Assembly (NCBI GenBank): GCA_021788415.1
Contig: JAJYKR010000002.1
Span: forward strand, 124,001 to 188,000
From: an archaeon
Lineage (GTDB): Archaea; Thermoproteota; Nitrososphaeria; Nitrososphaerales; UBA183
Direction of reading: 5' to 3'
DNA: 64,000 bases
Below the pieces are notes generated by a model. The model had not been told where the DNA came from. It ran no database searches and saw nothing but the letters and a program-made list of their open reading frames with translations. A program made the position numbers and the translations under genes. Shown here in pieces: positions 24,447-32,851 of the stretch (positions are counted from its first letter, which is position 1; each line of letters starts with the position of its first letter).

Positions 24447-24670
24447 CGCTGAGGTGGTGAACAGTTACCGTCGCTGCGCCGGGTCTGACGCAACGGAAAA
24501 GGCCGCCGTCGCCCCGAGCGCTCGCCGCGGGAGGCGTCCGGGAGTGGCCAAGGGACTTACTGCCGGGTGACGGGGTAGCTAAGCTGAACCGGAGAGGCGC
24601 CGAGGGCGAGAATCCACGAAGCCAGCAAGGCATGATTAACTAGGACCGACCTGGATGTCGTGACGCCCGT
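24447..24670 (+). other. GC-rich intergenic region, possible structured RNA
   Basis: No convincing protein frame. Near the 5' end CCGT and TGCG pair with CGCA and ACGG (about 24469-24496) to form a hairpin. The downstream part is also G/C-rich with several self-complementary stretches. I compared it by eye with RNase P, SRP and 5S RNA and found no match. Kept as an unexplained region. Confidence 0.3.
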
Positions 24671-25306
24671 TTGAAGCCCAAGTTCAGGCTAGCCGCCTTC
24701 GATCTGGACGGGACTGTCCTTGAGCGCGACAGCAGCTGGGTCGCCATCCACAGGGCCTTCGGCACCGAGCACCTCGGGGCTGCCTCGCTGAGACTCTACA
24801 CCGAAGGGGTAATCGACTACAAGGAGTTCATGCGCAGGGACATCGCCTCGTGGCCCAGGGGGGTGAAGAGGGAGCAGATCGAAGAGATCCTCTCTGGGTA
24901 CAAGATACGAAGGGAGGCCCCGAAGGTGATGGACGACCTGAGAGCCATGGGGATAAAGACCGCGCTAGTCACTTCGGGGATAGACATCCTCGCCAAGGAC
25001 GTGGTAAGGGACCTCAAGATTGACTACATGGTCGCCAACGGCCTCAGGTTCGACAGGGACGGCATCCTCCTCCCGACTGGTGTGGGGCGGGTGGACCCCA
25101 CAAGGAAGGACCTGGCATACAGGAGACTGCTGAGGAAGGTGGGGGTCCGGCCCAAGCAGTCGATAGCCGTCGGGGACACCACATACGACCTCGCATTCCT
25201 GAAGACGGCCGGGCTTGGCTTCATGCTCGCGCACACCACCCGGGTGCCAGACCCAGACATCGTCCACATCGACCGCCTTGACGAAATCTTCAGCCATATG
25301 AGGTAG
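24671..25306 (+). CDS. HAD-family phosphatase, SerB-like
   Basis: A 211-aa HAD hydrolase. Motif I AAFDLDGTV (nucleophile and acid-base Asp), motif II ALVTSG (Ser/Thr), motif III Lys region around DPTRKDLAYR and motif IV AVGDTTYDLAFLKTAGLG are all present, with a helical cap between I and II. The arrangement is that of phosphoserine phosphatases. The next gene is a class V aminotransferase of the alanine-glyoxylate/serine type, so the two may provide serine or glycine. Other phosphomonoester substrates are possible. Confidence 0.8.
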   Translation: MKPKFRLAAFDLDGTVLERDSSWVAIHRAFGTEHLGAASLRLYTEGVIDYKEFMRRDIASWPRGVKREQIEEILSGYKIRREAPKVMDDLRAMGIKTALVTSGIDILAKDVVRDLKIDYMVANGLRFDRDGILLPTGVGRVDPTRKDLAYRRLLRKVGVRPKQSIAVGDTTYDLAFLKTAGLGFMLAHTTRVPDPDIVHIDRLDEIFSHMR

Positions 25307-25354
25307 GGAGAGGCTTTTTTACTCCTCGGAGGAAGGACACCACGGGGTTCCGAT

Positions 25355-26476
25355 TTGGATGACACCCTGCTGCTGATTCCGGGACCGACCAACCTCTCGA
25401 AGCGCGTGAGGGAGGCTATGGCAGGCCCGCAGCTCCCGCACGTCGGGGCCGAGTTCTATTCCATGTTCAAGGAGACCGTCTCGCTTGCAAGGCACGTTTT
25501 CAGAAATGAAAAGGGAGTCCAGTTGGTTTACACCGGGTCCGGGACCACCGGGATGGAGACCTCGGTCGTCAGCCTCGTCTCTCACGGGGACAGGACCCTC
25601 ACCCTGATGAACGGCTATTTCGGGCATCGTATGCTTCTCCTCAACGGAATCCACGGCGCCAAGGCGGACAGCATCGAGTTCGGAAGCGGCAGGGCCGCAG
25701 ACCCCGACACTCTCAGGAAGAAGCTCCGGGAGAACAGATATTCGGTGGTCTTCATCACGCACGTGGACACTTCGAGCTCGGTGCTGAACCCGGTCCCTGA
25801 GCTGGTCGAGGAGTGCTCGAAGGCTGGGGTGCTGTCGGTTGTAGACTCCGTATGCGCCATCGGCGGAGAGCCTCTGGACTTCGACAGGCTGGGCGCGGAC
25901 GTCGTCTTTACTGCTTCGCAGAAGGCCCTGGCCGGGGCGCCCGGCGCGGTACTGGTGGCGGCTTCGAGCCGCGCCATCGAGTACATGGAGAAGCGCAAGG
26001 CGCCGATCGAGTCATACTACATGAACATCCTCCGCTGGAAGCCGATAATGGACGACCCGAAGATGTACCTGGCTACCCCCGCCACCCAGGTCCTCCTGGC
26101 GTTGAGGGAGGCGTTGCTGGAGGTCAAGAAAGAGGGGATCGAGGAGAGATGGGCGCGGCACAAGAAGCTGGGCGAGTTGACGAGGAGTCGGATAGAGGCA
26201 TGGGGGCTGAAATTCGTTGCGGAGGAGGGCCACAGGGCCGACACCGTCACCGGGTTCTGGGTGCCGGACGGCAAGGCAGGGCCCATCCAGAAGACCCTTG
26301 AGGCCGAACACCACGTCATGGTGGCCCGAGGGATATCTACAGACGCAGACAAGATGATCAGGATAGGCCACTTCGGAATCCTCCAGCCGCAGACCCTGAG
26401 CGGTGCCCTGGACTCCATGGGCGCCGTGATGGAAGAGCTTGGCCTGGCACCGGGCCGCGTCGCGGTCGCGCGTTAA
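25355..26476 (+). CDS. Class V aminotransferase (alanine-glyoxylate / serine-pyruvate type)
   Basis: A 373-aa PLP enzyme of fold type I. LLIPGPTNLSKRVREAMA is the typical N-terminus; YTGSGTTGMETSVVSLV binds the PLP phosphate; VVDSVCAIGGEPLDFDRLGA has the PLP-ring Asp; FTASQKALAGAPG contains the Schiff-base Lys. The family interconverts serine, alanine, glyoxylate and hydroxypyruvate, or phosphoserine in some archaea. A T-rich TATA-like CTTTTTTAC lies about 35 nt upstream of the TTG start. It pairs functionally with the HAD phosphatase before it. Confidence 0.87.
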   Translation: MDDTLLLIPGPTNLSKRVREAMAGPQLPHVGAEFYSMFKETVSLARHVFRNEKGVQLVYTGSGTTGMETSVVSLVSHGDRTLTLMNGYFGHRMLLLNGIHGAKADSIEFGSGRAADPDTLRKKLRENRYSVVFITHVDTSSSVLNPVPELVEECSKAGVLSVVDSVCAIGGEPLDFDRLGADVVFTASQKALAGAPGAVLVAASSRAIEYMEKRKAPIESYYMNILRWKPIMDDPKMYLATPATQVLLALREALLEVKKEGIEERWARHKKLGELTRSRIEAWGLKFVAEEGHRADTVTGFWVPDGKAGPIQKTLEAEHHVMVARGISTDADKMIRIGHFGILQPQTLSGALDSMGAVMEELGLAPGRVAVAR

Positions 26477-26528
26477 GGAAAGAACCGGTAGAACGCTTTT
26501 ATCGACACTGAAATCGAACCGATTTCGC

Positions 26529-26601
26529 AGCCCGGTCGTCTAGTGGTCAAGGATGGGGGCCTCTGGAGCCTTCGACCTAGGTTCGAATCCTAGCCGGGCT
26601 A
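26529..26601 (+). tRNA. tRNA-Gln(CTG)
   Basis: 73 nt: acceptor AGCCCGG/CCGGGCT, discriminator A, D arm with AGTGGTCAA loop, anticodon stem GGGGC/GCCTT around CTCTGGA (anticodon CTG), variable CGAC, T arm CTAGG-TTCGAAT-CCTAG. No intron and no encoded CCA. CTTTTATCG 25-33 nt upstream is the promoter. With GatD and GatE in this window, Gln-tRNA is probably made by amidation of Glu-tRNA(Gln). Confidence 0.93.
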
Positions 26602-26781
26602 TCTCTGCGCTCCTCTGACTTTCCTCATGTTGATGTACAGTGCATCAACACAAGCCATTCTCTTGCGAGCGACAACGCGAAGCTTCTGCTCGCCTTTACG
26701 GCGAGGACAAGAGTCTCAAATTCGCGCAGGTCCGACTCGGCAAACAGTTCGACCCTGGGAGTGGCCGGGTCTGCGTCCTTC

Positions 26782-27333
26782 TCAGGGCACGAAGACGGCG
26801 GCCGTGACGACGGAAGTCCACAGGTTCCTGTCTCCAATGGCCGACTGGGTGACGTTCGTCGTTTTGATTATCCGGCCCGAGGACTTGAAGACCTGCTCCC
26901 GCTCGTCCCAGTCGGCGTTGATGTCGAACGGGATCCCCATGGTGGTCGCGAGCATGGTCGCGGCCAGGTCCTCCGCGTATTCCCCGGCTTCTTCGTCCGT
27001 CTGCCCAAATGAGTGGTGCTCGGCAAGGAATCCGTATTCGGTCGGGTTGGCCGGGATCGCCACCCCGATGGACGAAGCGACCAGCCTGTGCGACTCGTTG
27101 GTCGAGTTCCTGGCAAGGACGAGGAAGACGATCTCGCCTGACTTCAGCATGTCGACCCCCTGGTCCCTGGAGAGCTGCTTGCACCCAGGAGGGACGATGC
27201 TCGAGACGGTGACCAGATTGAACCGGTTTATCTTCGCGTCCCTGAGCGCCAGTTCGAACGAGGAGAGCGCTTCCTTGTGCTTCCCGACTCCCTTGGTGAA
27301 GAAGACGTAACGTGGTGCGCTTTGCAGGGCCAA
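26782..27333 (-). CDS. pdaD: Pyruvoyl-dependent arginine decarboxylase
   Basis: About 183 aa, close to the 155-185 aa of the family. [12 protein letters not shown] carries the Ser-Ser self-cleavage site that creates the pyruvoyl group, and [20 protein letters not shown] plus [19 protein letters not shown] are further hallmarks. The enzyme makes agmatine, used for polyamines and for agmatidine in tRNA-Ile2 of archaea. TTG 27333 was selected because AGGAGG precedes it by a few bases; the open frame further upstream has no family sequence. Confidence 0.9.
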   Translation of the reverse strand: MALQSAPRYVFFTKGVGKHKEALSSFELALRDAKINRFNLVTVSSIVPPGCKQLSRDQGVDMLKSGEIVFLVLARNSTNESHRLVASSIGVAIPANPTEYGFLAEHHSFGQTDEEAGEYAEDLAATMLATTMGIPFDINADWDEREQVFKSSGRIIKTTNVTQSAIGDRNLWTSVVTAAVFVP

Positions 27334-27738
27334 AATCCTCCTGTCTGCGCGTGCCGAGCTTGGATAAAAGGGAGAGGACGAGACTCTGGCGCGGCTGTCA
27401 AACGCCAGCTTTGGGCGTGCGTGCCCGCTGGCAGGGTCTCTAACCGCCGGCATCTCCGTGGGGACCTGGTGCCCAGGAGCCCCCGCGGGGGTCGAACCGG
27501 GCGCCGTCCAGTCAGCCCTCGAAGGGCTTCCATCCTCCCTGGAGCCGCACCCGCTCGCAGGCCACAAAGCGATAGAATCCGGGCGACCGTCCCTGGTCAG
27601 CCAGGGACCCTGCACTGTGGTCAGTCTCAATGCCTAAATTGGTCCCTCCCGCGAGCCTGAAAGCTCGATGCCTGAAGCATCCAGAAATGTGTTCGAATCC
27701 GGAGCCGGCCCGAGCGCCAGGGAGGCCCCAGGACTCCG
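27334..27738. other. Intergenic region with tandem hairpins
   Basis: About 400 nt without a convincing gene. On the plus strand at about 27651-27685 two hairpins follow each other: CGAGC-CTGAAA-GCTCG and GATGC-CTGA-AGCATC, both with CTGA in the loop. Near 27690 GTGTTCGAATCC resembles a tRNA T loop but no tRNA can be folded around it. It could hold a leader RNA for the downstream membrane protein gene. Confidence 0.35.
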
Positions 27739-28401
27739 TTGAACGCATACTTCATCCTCAACTCGGCGCTGAACCTGATAGGGGCCCTGGTGGCCCTGGC
27801 GGTGAGCTACTACGGCTTCAGGTACGGTAAGGTCACTGGATCAAGCTTCCTCAAGACCCTGAGCCTCGGGTTCATGATGCTCGGGGTTGGGCTCCTGGCG
27901 CAGGCCTCCGCGTTCATCTTCTTCGACCTCGACGCGGTGAGACTGGCTGACAGGGGCACCTTCGTCTACAGCGCGACCATGATCTACCTGGCCCTTCAGG
28001 CGGTGGCATACCTGATGATCACCGTCAGCTACGCCCGGAGGGTCCAGGGAGGGTCGAAGGCCGCCGTGGAAACGGCGGGATTGGCCGTCCTCGCACTCTC
28101 GCAGCCGTCTTCGCTCCTGCTTCTCGGGACCCACCTGTTCGAGCTCGGGGAGCTCGTCCTGGTCGTCCTCCTCGCAATGATAGTGTTCCAGGGGGGCCTG
28201 ATCTACGGGGAGAGCAAGAACCGCCTGGCCCTGATGGTCCTCGGATCCTTCTCCCTCTTACTCGTCGCCCACGTGGCCGAGCTCTCGGCCTCCCTCCTGT
28301 CGTCGGGGCTCCTGTACCTCGTCGGGGACCTAGTGCAGCTCGCAGGGTTCGGCCTCCTGCTCCTGTTCGTCCTGAGGAGTGGTCCAGATGGCAGGAACTG
28401 A
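27739..28401 (+). CDS. Seven-helix membrane protein paired with a winged-helix gene
   Basis: A 220-aa integral membrane protein with about seven helices (for example LNLIGALVALAVSYYGF, YLALQAVAYLMITVSYA, LGELVLVVLLAMIVFQGGLI). It has few polar residues and no known active site. A winged-helix gene begins inside its 3' end. Pairs of a multi-helix membrane protein and a small wHTH protein recur in Thaumarchaeota and relatives, which suggests a sensor-regulator unit, but the signal is unknown. Confidence 0.65.
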   Translation: MNAYFILNSALNLIGALVALAVSYYGFRYGKVTGSSFLKTLSLGFMMLGVGLLAQASAFIFFDLDAVRLADRGTFVYSATMIYLALQAVAYLMITVSYARRVQGGSKAAVETAGLAVLALSQPSSLLLLGTHLFELGELVLVVLLAMIVFQGGLIYGESKNRLALMVLGSFSLLLVAHVAELSASLLSSGLLYLVGDLVQLAGFGLLLLFVLRSGPDGRN

Positions 28402-28672
28402 GAAGCAGAGGAGCACCATCCGCATCTACCTCGACATCCTTCTCGCCGCCGAGGATGAGGGGAACGCGAAGCCCACGAGGATACTCCAGAGGGCGAACCT
28501 GCCGCACGACCGCATGATGAAGCACGTGGCCGAGCTGCAGAAGCGGGGGCTCCTGGAGGAAGTGACCAGCGGTGGAGGCAGGTTCTACGTCGTCACCTCC
28601 AAAGGAAAGGGCTTCGTCAAAGAGGTCCAGCGGGCAGAGGCGTTCCTCTCTGCCTTCGGCGTTTCTCTGTGA
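28388..28672 (+). CDS. Winged-helix transcriptional regulator
   Basis: About 94 aa from ATG 28388 (GTG 28379 would add three). IRIYLDILLAAEDEGNAKPT then RILQRANLPHDRMMKHVAEL (recognition helix) and LEEVTSGGGRFYVVTSKGKG (wing) define an archaeal wHTH of the type often annotated as a DNA-binding regulator similar to AF-type Trm/ArsR folds. It overlaps the membrane protein gene by 14 nt, so the two are co-translated. Targets unknown. Confidence 0.75.
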   Translation: MAGTEKQRSTIRIYLDILLAAEDEGNAKPTRILQRANLPHDRMMKHVAELQKRGLLEEVTSGGGRFYVVTSKGKGFVKEVQRAEAFLSAFGVSL

Positions 28673-28705
28673 GGATGTACGCTGCGTTCATACGCACCGT
28701 ACTCG

Positions 28706-28720
28706 GCTCATAAATACAGG
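28706..28720 (+). promoter_or_regulatory. TATA promoter of the SQD1-like gene
   Basis: CTCATAAATACAGG lies about 55 nt before the presumed CTG start at 28770. With a start of transcription about 25 nt downstream, the message would begin near 28740, excluding all further-upstream in-frame starts. Confidence 0.55.
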
Positions 28721-28769
28721 AATCAGGGATGAAGGCCGTGGCCTACTCGGCTCAGGTCGAGATGCTTCG

Positions 28770-30044
28770 CTGAAAGACACGACGATAATCTTCGGCGGGG
28801 ACGGGTACATCGGTTGGCCGTTGGCCCTCCGCCTTGCTTGGGCGTCTGATTCTAACGTCGTCATAGTGGATAGCCAGGTCACGAGGAGGCTGGTGGCCTC
28901 GGTCGGCTCGGACTCCCTGGTGAGGATAGGCACGCCGTCCGCCCGCATCTCGGCCTACGAGAGGGCGTCCGGGAGGTCGAACGTCAAGTTCGTGGATGCC
29001 GACGCCCGGGACCCGGCGGCGGTGGACGCGGTCATCGCGAGGCACCTCCCGAAGAACGTGGTCCACCTGGCCCAGCAGAGGAGCGCGCCTTTCAGCATGA
29101 TCGACCAGGAGCACGCCCTCTACACCCAGCTGAACAACGTGGCCACCAACCTGAACGTCATCTTCTCCATGGTGAGGCACGTCCCAGACGCGCACCTGTT
29201 GAAGATGGGGACCATGGGCGAGTACGGGACCCCGAACATCGAGATCCCCGAAGGTCCGGTCACCGTCGAGAGGAGAGGGAGGAAGGACAAACTGATGTTC
29301 CCGCGGACAGGCCAGAGCTGGTACCACCTCAGCAAGGTCTTCGACACCCACAACGTCCTGCTCGCGAACAGGATCCACGGCCTCACCACCACCGACGTGA
29401 TGCAGGGGGTGGTGTACGGCTCGGTCACCGACGAGACTGTGGAAGACTCCCTCGCCACGAGGTTCGACTTCGATTCAGTCTGGGGGACCGTGATCAACAA
29501 GTACGTGGTCCAGGCCGTCATCCTGAACAAGCTCCTGATCTATGGGAAGGGCGGGCAGTCGCGCGGCTATCTTTCGCTCTACGACAGCATAAAGTGCCTG
29601 AAGCTCCTCCTCGACAACCCTCCCCCAGCGGGCGAGTACAGGCTGGTCAACCAGATCGACGAGACCTTCGACACCCTCCAGCTTGCGCGCAGGGTCGAGA
29701 AGGTCGCCGAGGAGTTCGGGGTCCACCCGAGTTTCGAGCGCGTCACTAATCCGCGGGTGGAGAAGGAACAGCACTACTACAGGGTGGAGCACAGACTGCT
29801 CCCGTCGCTCGGGTTCACAAGGACCAAGGGGATCGACGACGTCCTGAGGGAAGTCTTCCGGACGGTCCTGGCGAACAAGTCGCGGGCGAAGGAGATGAGG
29901 TCGCTGCTTGCGCCTTCGGTTGCGTGGGCAGGACAGAAGGGGATAACTTCCGGCGGCTTCCGGTTGCCGCGTGACCTCACCGGGTGGTCCCCTTGGCAGG
30001 AGGTCGTCGAATTCGCCAGGGAGACCCCGACCGGGACTGGCTGA
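28770..30044 (+). CDS. UDP-sulfoquinovose synthase-like (SQD1/Agl3) enzyme, probable CTG start
   Basis: About 424 aa, an extended short-chain dehydrogenase. TIIFGGDGYIGWPLALRLA is the NAD-binding motif; KMGTMGEYGTPN carries the catalytic Thr; SWYHLSKVFDTHN has the YxxxK pair. This combination and the length match SQD1, which makes UDP-sulfoquinovose from UDP-glucose and sulfite; in Sulfolobus the homologue Agl3 serves N-glycan synthesis. No ATG, GTG or TTG serves the frame before the NAD motif; CTG 28770 does. ATG 28762 just before is one base out of frame, so a frameshift is the alternative. It is followed by a glycosyltransferase and an MFS protein. Confidence 0.82.
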   Translation: MKDTTIIFGGDGYIGWPLALRLAWASDSNVVIVDSQVTRRLVASVGSDSLVRIGTPSARISAYERASGRSNVKFVDADARDPAAVDAVIARHLPKNVVHLAQQRSAPFSMIDQEHALYTQLNNVATNLNVIFSMVRHVPDAHLLKMGTMGEYGTPNIEIPEGPVTVERRGRKDKLMFPRTGQSWYHLSKVFDTHNVLLANRIHGLTTTDVMQGVVYGSVTDETVEDSLATRFDFDSVWGTVINKYVVQAVILNKLLIYGKGGQSRGYLSLYDSIKCLKLLLDNPPPAGEYRLVNQIDETFDTLQLARRVEKVAEEFGVHPSFERVTNPRVEKEQHYYRVEHRLLPSLGFTRTKGIDDVLREVFRTVLANKSRAKEMRSLLAPSVAWAGQKGITSGGFRLPRDLTGWSPWQEVVEFARETPTGTG

Positions 30045-30063
30045 CGCCGGTACCGAAGGCCCC

Positions 30064-31125
30064 ATGTCCCAAGCTCTCGGGCGACTCAGGTGCCTGCTTG
30101 TCTCTCCGGCCGACCCTCTTACCGGGAGCCCCAGGGCCGGGCCCCTGAGGAGGTTCATCTATCCGCCCCCGGGGGTCGAGTACACCCACGTCACCGACCG
30201 GGTATCCATCCCCGCCGGCAAGGGCCAGTACACCTTCTCCCCGGTCAACGTCGGCCTTGCGGCCGTGAAGTTCGCCCTCGAGCACGCTTTCCCTCTGGAG
30301 GTGGGGAGGGCGCAAGTCGTCCACACCTTCTTCTGGGACGTCCGCAAGTTCACCGTCCCCTGGGTTCATGAGAGCGACCAGTCGCTCGGGCAGTACCTGA
30401 CCGGATACAACAACGTCGGCGGCTTCGTCAAGAGGGCGATCACTGAGGGGTACTCGTCGTACCTGAACTCCCGGGGGTGCGCCGGCGTAGTCACCTGGAC
30501 AAGGTGGGCCAGGAAGGGGTTCGAAGAGGACGGAGTCGATCCTGGCCGGGTGGCGGTGATCCCGCCCCCCTTCGAGACAGTCTCGGCGAGCCTCCCGCAT
30601 GGCGGGTGCAACGTCCTCTTCCTCGGCCGGGATTTCCTCAGGAAGGGGGGCGATGTCGTGCTCAGAGCTTTTGGGTCGATCCGCGACCCGGGCTGCAGGC
30701 TCACCTACGTCGGGAGGGCAGACGGAAGGGCGCTGAGGGAGATCGGAGGCGACAGACGGGTCTCCTATCTCGAGCGCCCTTCCAAGAGGATACTCGAGGA
30801 GGAGGTCTGGCCCTACGTCGACGTCCTCGCCCTCCCCACCCGCGCCGACGCCTTCGCCATGACGGTCGCCGAGGCCATGAGCAGGGGGATCCCGGTGGTG
30901 ACGTCGTCCATCCCGTCCATCGCCGAGGTGGTCGAAGACGGGGTCTCAGGGTACCTTGTGCCGGTGGGGGACGCCACAAAGTTCGCGGAGCGTCTGGCGA
31001 GGCTGGTCGGAGACCCCTCGCTCAGGTCCAGGTTGGGCCGCGGGGGCCAGGAGAGGGCAAGAACGCTCTTCTCGCCCCAGACCGTGGGGCGGCAGTTGAT
31101 GGAAGCGTACCGGCGGGCGGCCTAG
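30064..31125 (+). CDS. GT4-family glycosyltransferase
   Basis: A 353-aa GT-B fold enzyme. The C-terminal donor-binding domain shows NVLFLGRDFLRKGGDVVLRA, VDVLALPTRADAFAMTVAEA and GIPVVTSSIPSIAEVVEDGV, the EX7E-type region of family GT4. The N-terminal acceptor domain contains HTFFWDVRKF. It begins 19 nt after the SQD1-like gene and overlaps or abuts the MFS gene. It may use UDP-sulfoquinovose made by its neighbour to decorate a lipid or surface glycan. Confidence 0.85.
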   Translation: MSQALGRLRCLLVSPADPLTGSPRAGPLRRFIYPPPGVEYTHVTDRVSIPAGKGQYTFSPVNVGLAAVKFALEHAFPLEVGRAQVVHTFFWDVRKFTVPWVHESDQSLGQYLTGYNNVGGFVKRAITEGYSSYLNSRGCAGVVTWTRWARKGFEEDGVDPGRVAVIPPPFETVSASLPHGGCNVLFLGRDFLRKGGDVVLRAFGSIRDPGCRLTYVGRADGRALREIGGDRRVSYLERPSKRILEEEVWPYVDVLALPTRADAFAMTVAEAMSRGIPVVTSSIPSIAEVVEDGVSGYLVPVGDATKFAERLARLVGDPSLRSRLGRGGQERARTLFSPQTVGRQLMEAYRRAA

Positions 31126-31126
31126 G

Positions 31127-32344
31127 GTGGACATGTTGGGCTCGGGGACTCGAAGTTACCTGGGCGCCGGTTTCGTGCTCGCCCTTTCGGTGCGGCTCCT
31201 GACCACTGCCCTGGTCATAGTGATCCCGCTCTTCGCCATCGCTTCGCTGGCTGTCACGACGTCCGAAGCAGGTGTCTTCGTGCTCTTGCTCTGGGTCGGC
31301 AACGCCGCCGGGGTCGCCGCAGCCGTCCTCGCCCTCAGGAACCAGTCATACGCTTCTGTCGGGGGGTTCTGCCTCGTCGCCCTGTCCATGTTTGGGCTTG
31401 GCCTTGGCGGAAGGTCCCTGGCCCCCCTCTTCATGCTGACCTCGGGCGCAGGAGTGGGGCTCCCCCAGCCGTTCCTGTCGGCGCTCATGTACCAGGACTC
31501 GAGCCCCGGGAGGCCCTTCTCCGGTCTGGGGCTCTACTCGACGGCGCTGGGTGCGGGGCTGATACTCGGGCCCCTCGTCGCCTACGGCGCCTACCCTCTG
31601 TACGGTTTCGCGGGGGTCTTCTTCGCCCTCTCTGCGGTCTGCGCCGTCGGAGTCGCAGGCGCTGCCCTCGGACACCCGAGCGCTTCTATCCGCCCCAGGC
31701 CGCCGACCCCGTCGCCCATCGCTTGGAAGGAGGCTTTCAGGGGACGCGCCTTCCGCACGGCGGTCCTGGTCAACTTCCTCTATTCGCTCCTGCTGCCAGT
31801 GTTCCTCTCCTATGGGTCCATCTATGCAGAGCGCGCCTTCGGCTTCGCCCCCACGGATGCCCTCCTCCTCTTCTCCCTCGTGTTCGCCGTGTCAGTCGCG
31901 CTCAGGCTGCTCGCCGTCCGGTCCAAGGGCCGGCTGGACCGGCTCCTGCTGGCGTCTGTCGCGCTGTTGGTCGTCAGCTCGCTGATGCTCGGGCTTGCGC
32001 CCACATGGCAGTATTTCGTCGCCGGGATGCTCCTCTTCAGCGTCCCACACGCTTTCGTCTTCCCAATCTCGAACTACCACGCGCTGTCGTACGCCGGGGG
32101 GGACGTGATGAACGCCAGCTACGCCTTCCAGGCGTCATCTGCAGCCGCCGAGTTCGTCACCCCGGCAGCCGCCGTGCTGCTGATCCCCTTCGTGGGGGTG
32201 CATGGGCTCTTCCTTGCGGGGACCATCCTGGCGGTGGGGGCACTGATTGCGGCACTCCCCTCTGGAGACGGGGGCGAGGAATCCACACCAGGGGCGGCGA
32301 CCATGGAACCACCACCGAAGGGCCGACCGGTTCCAGGCCTGTGA
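31127..32344 (+). CDS. MFS membrane transporter next to glycan genes
   Basis: A 405-aa protein with about 12 membrane helices (LVIVIPLFAIASLAV, VFVLLLWVGNAAGVAAAVLA and others). The loop AVRSKGRLDRLLLASVALL is the MFS-like loop of the second half. GTG 31127 follows the stop of the glycosyltransferase by one base. Acidic, Gly-rich C-terminus. In this context it might export or flip a sugar product, or be an independent efflux carrier. Confidence 0.78.
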   Translation: MDMLGSGTRSYLGAGFVLALSVRLLTTALVIVIPLFAIASLAVTTSEAGVFVLLLWVGNAAGVAAAVLALRNQSYASVGGFCLVALSMFGLGLGGRSLAPLFMLTSGAGVGLPQPFLSALMYQDSSPGRPFSGLGLYSTALGAGLILGPLVAYGAYPLYGFAGVFFALSAVCAVGVAGAALGHPSASIRPRPPTPSPIAWKEAFRGRAFRTAVLVNFLYSLLLPVFLSYGSIYAERAFGFAPTDALLLFSLVFAVSVALRLLAVRSKGRLDRLLLASVALLVVSSLMLGLAPTWQYFVAGMLLFSVPHAFVFPISNYHALSYAGGDVMNASYAFQASSAAAEFVTPAAAVLLIPFVGVHGLFLAGTILAVGALIAALPSGDGGEESTPGAATMEPPPKGRPVPGL

Positions 32345-32382
32345 CTCCCCGTCGCAGAGAGGAGATATGTTGAAATAGTCTA

Positions 32383-32407
32383 GATATCGGGAATCCAATA
32401 TCGGAAA
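32383..32407 (+). promoter_or_regulatory. Tandem ATATCGG motif before the PadR gene
   Basis: ATATCGGGAATCCAATATCG G contains two direct ATATCGG copies within 20 nt, just 10 to 30 nt before the PadR ATG. It could be the PadR autoregulation site. Confidence 0.4.
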
Positions 32408-32413
32408 ATCACC

Positions 32414-32851
32414 ATGATGAACTTCGACTGGGCGAAACGGTCTCACAAGGGCCTTCGGAAATGGATAATGTACATCGTAAGGGACAGCTCAAAGTCTGGA
32501 GTTGAAATCATGGACATCATGGAGGCGAACCTGCAGGGGTGGTGGAGGCCTTCTCCGGGCTCCATATACCCGATGCTCAAGAACATGGTGAAGGAGGGCG
32601 TCCTGAGCCGCTCGGACGAAGACAAGTACGCGCTTACCGACGCCGGAAAAGACGAGATCGAGAGGCCCTGGGCCTGGGCCGACCGGGCCGGGCCGGCTCC
32701 GCGGACCGTGGAAGGTGCCCTGGAAGTGATCTCGAGCTATGCTTCCTACCTGGAGGACCTCCACCGGTCAAAGGACGAGGGCCTTTCAGAGCACGCTGGA
32801 GAAATAAAGGAGCTCGCAGAGCGGCTTTCAAAGGTGGGACAGAGCGCATGA
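32414..32851 (+). CDS. PadR-family transcriptional regulator
   Basis: A 145-aa PadR-type regulator. RKWIMYIVRDSSKSGVEIMD, WRPSPGSIYPMLKNMVKEG (recognition helix) and DKYALTDAGKDEIE (wing) are the typical winged-helix parts, followed by a C-terminal helical dimerisation region. Its stop overlaps the start of an ABC transporter ATPase gene (ATGA), so it very likely controls that exporter in response to a drug-like ligand. Confidence 0.9.
   Translation: MMNFDWAKRSHKGLRKWIMYIVRDSSKSGVEIMDIMEANLQGWWRPSPGSIYPMLKNMVKEGVLSRSDEDKYALTDAGKDEIERPWAWADRAGPAPRTVEGALEVISSYASYLEDLHRSKDEGLSEHAGEIKELAERLSKVGQSA

Noticed and set aside
24447..24670. RNase P or SRP RNA
   Set aside because: No GGAGGAAAGTCC-type or GGAAGCAGC-type conserved core was found by eye; same outcome for 55245-55475.
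26602..26781. Minus-strand frame after pdaD (26625-26837)
   Set aside because: Mostly overlaps the end of pdaD in another frame and lacks any recognisable pattern.
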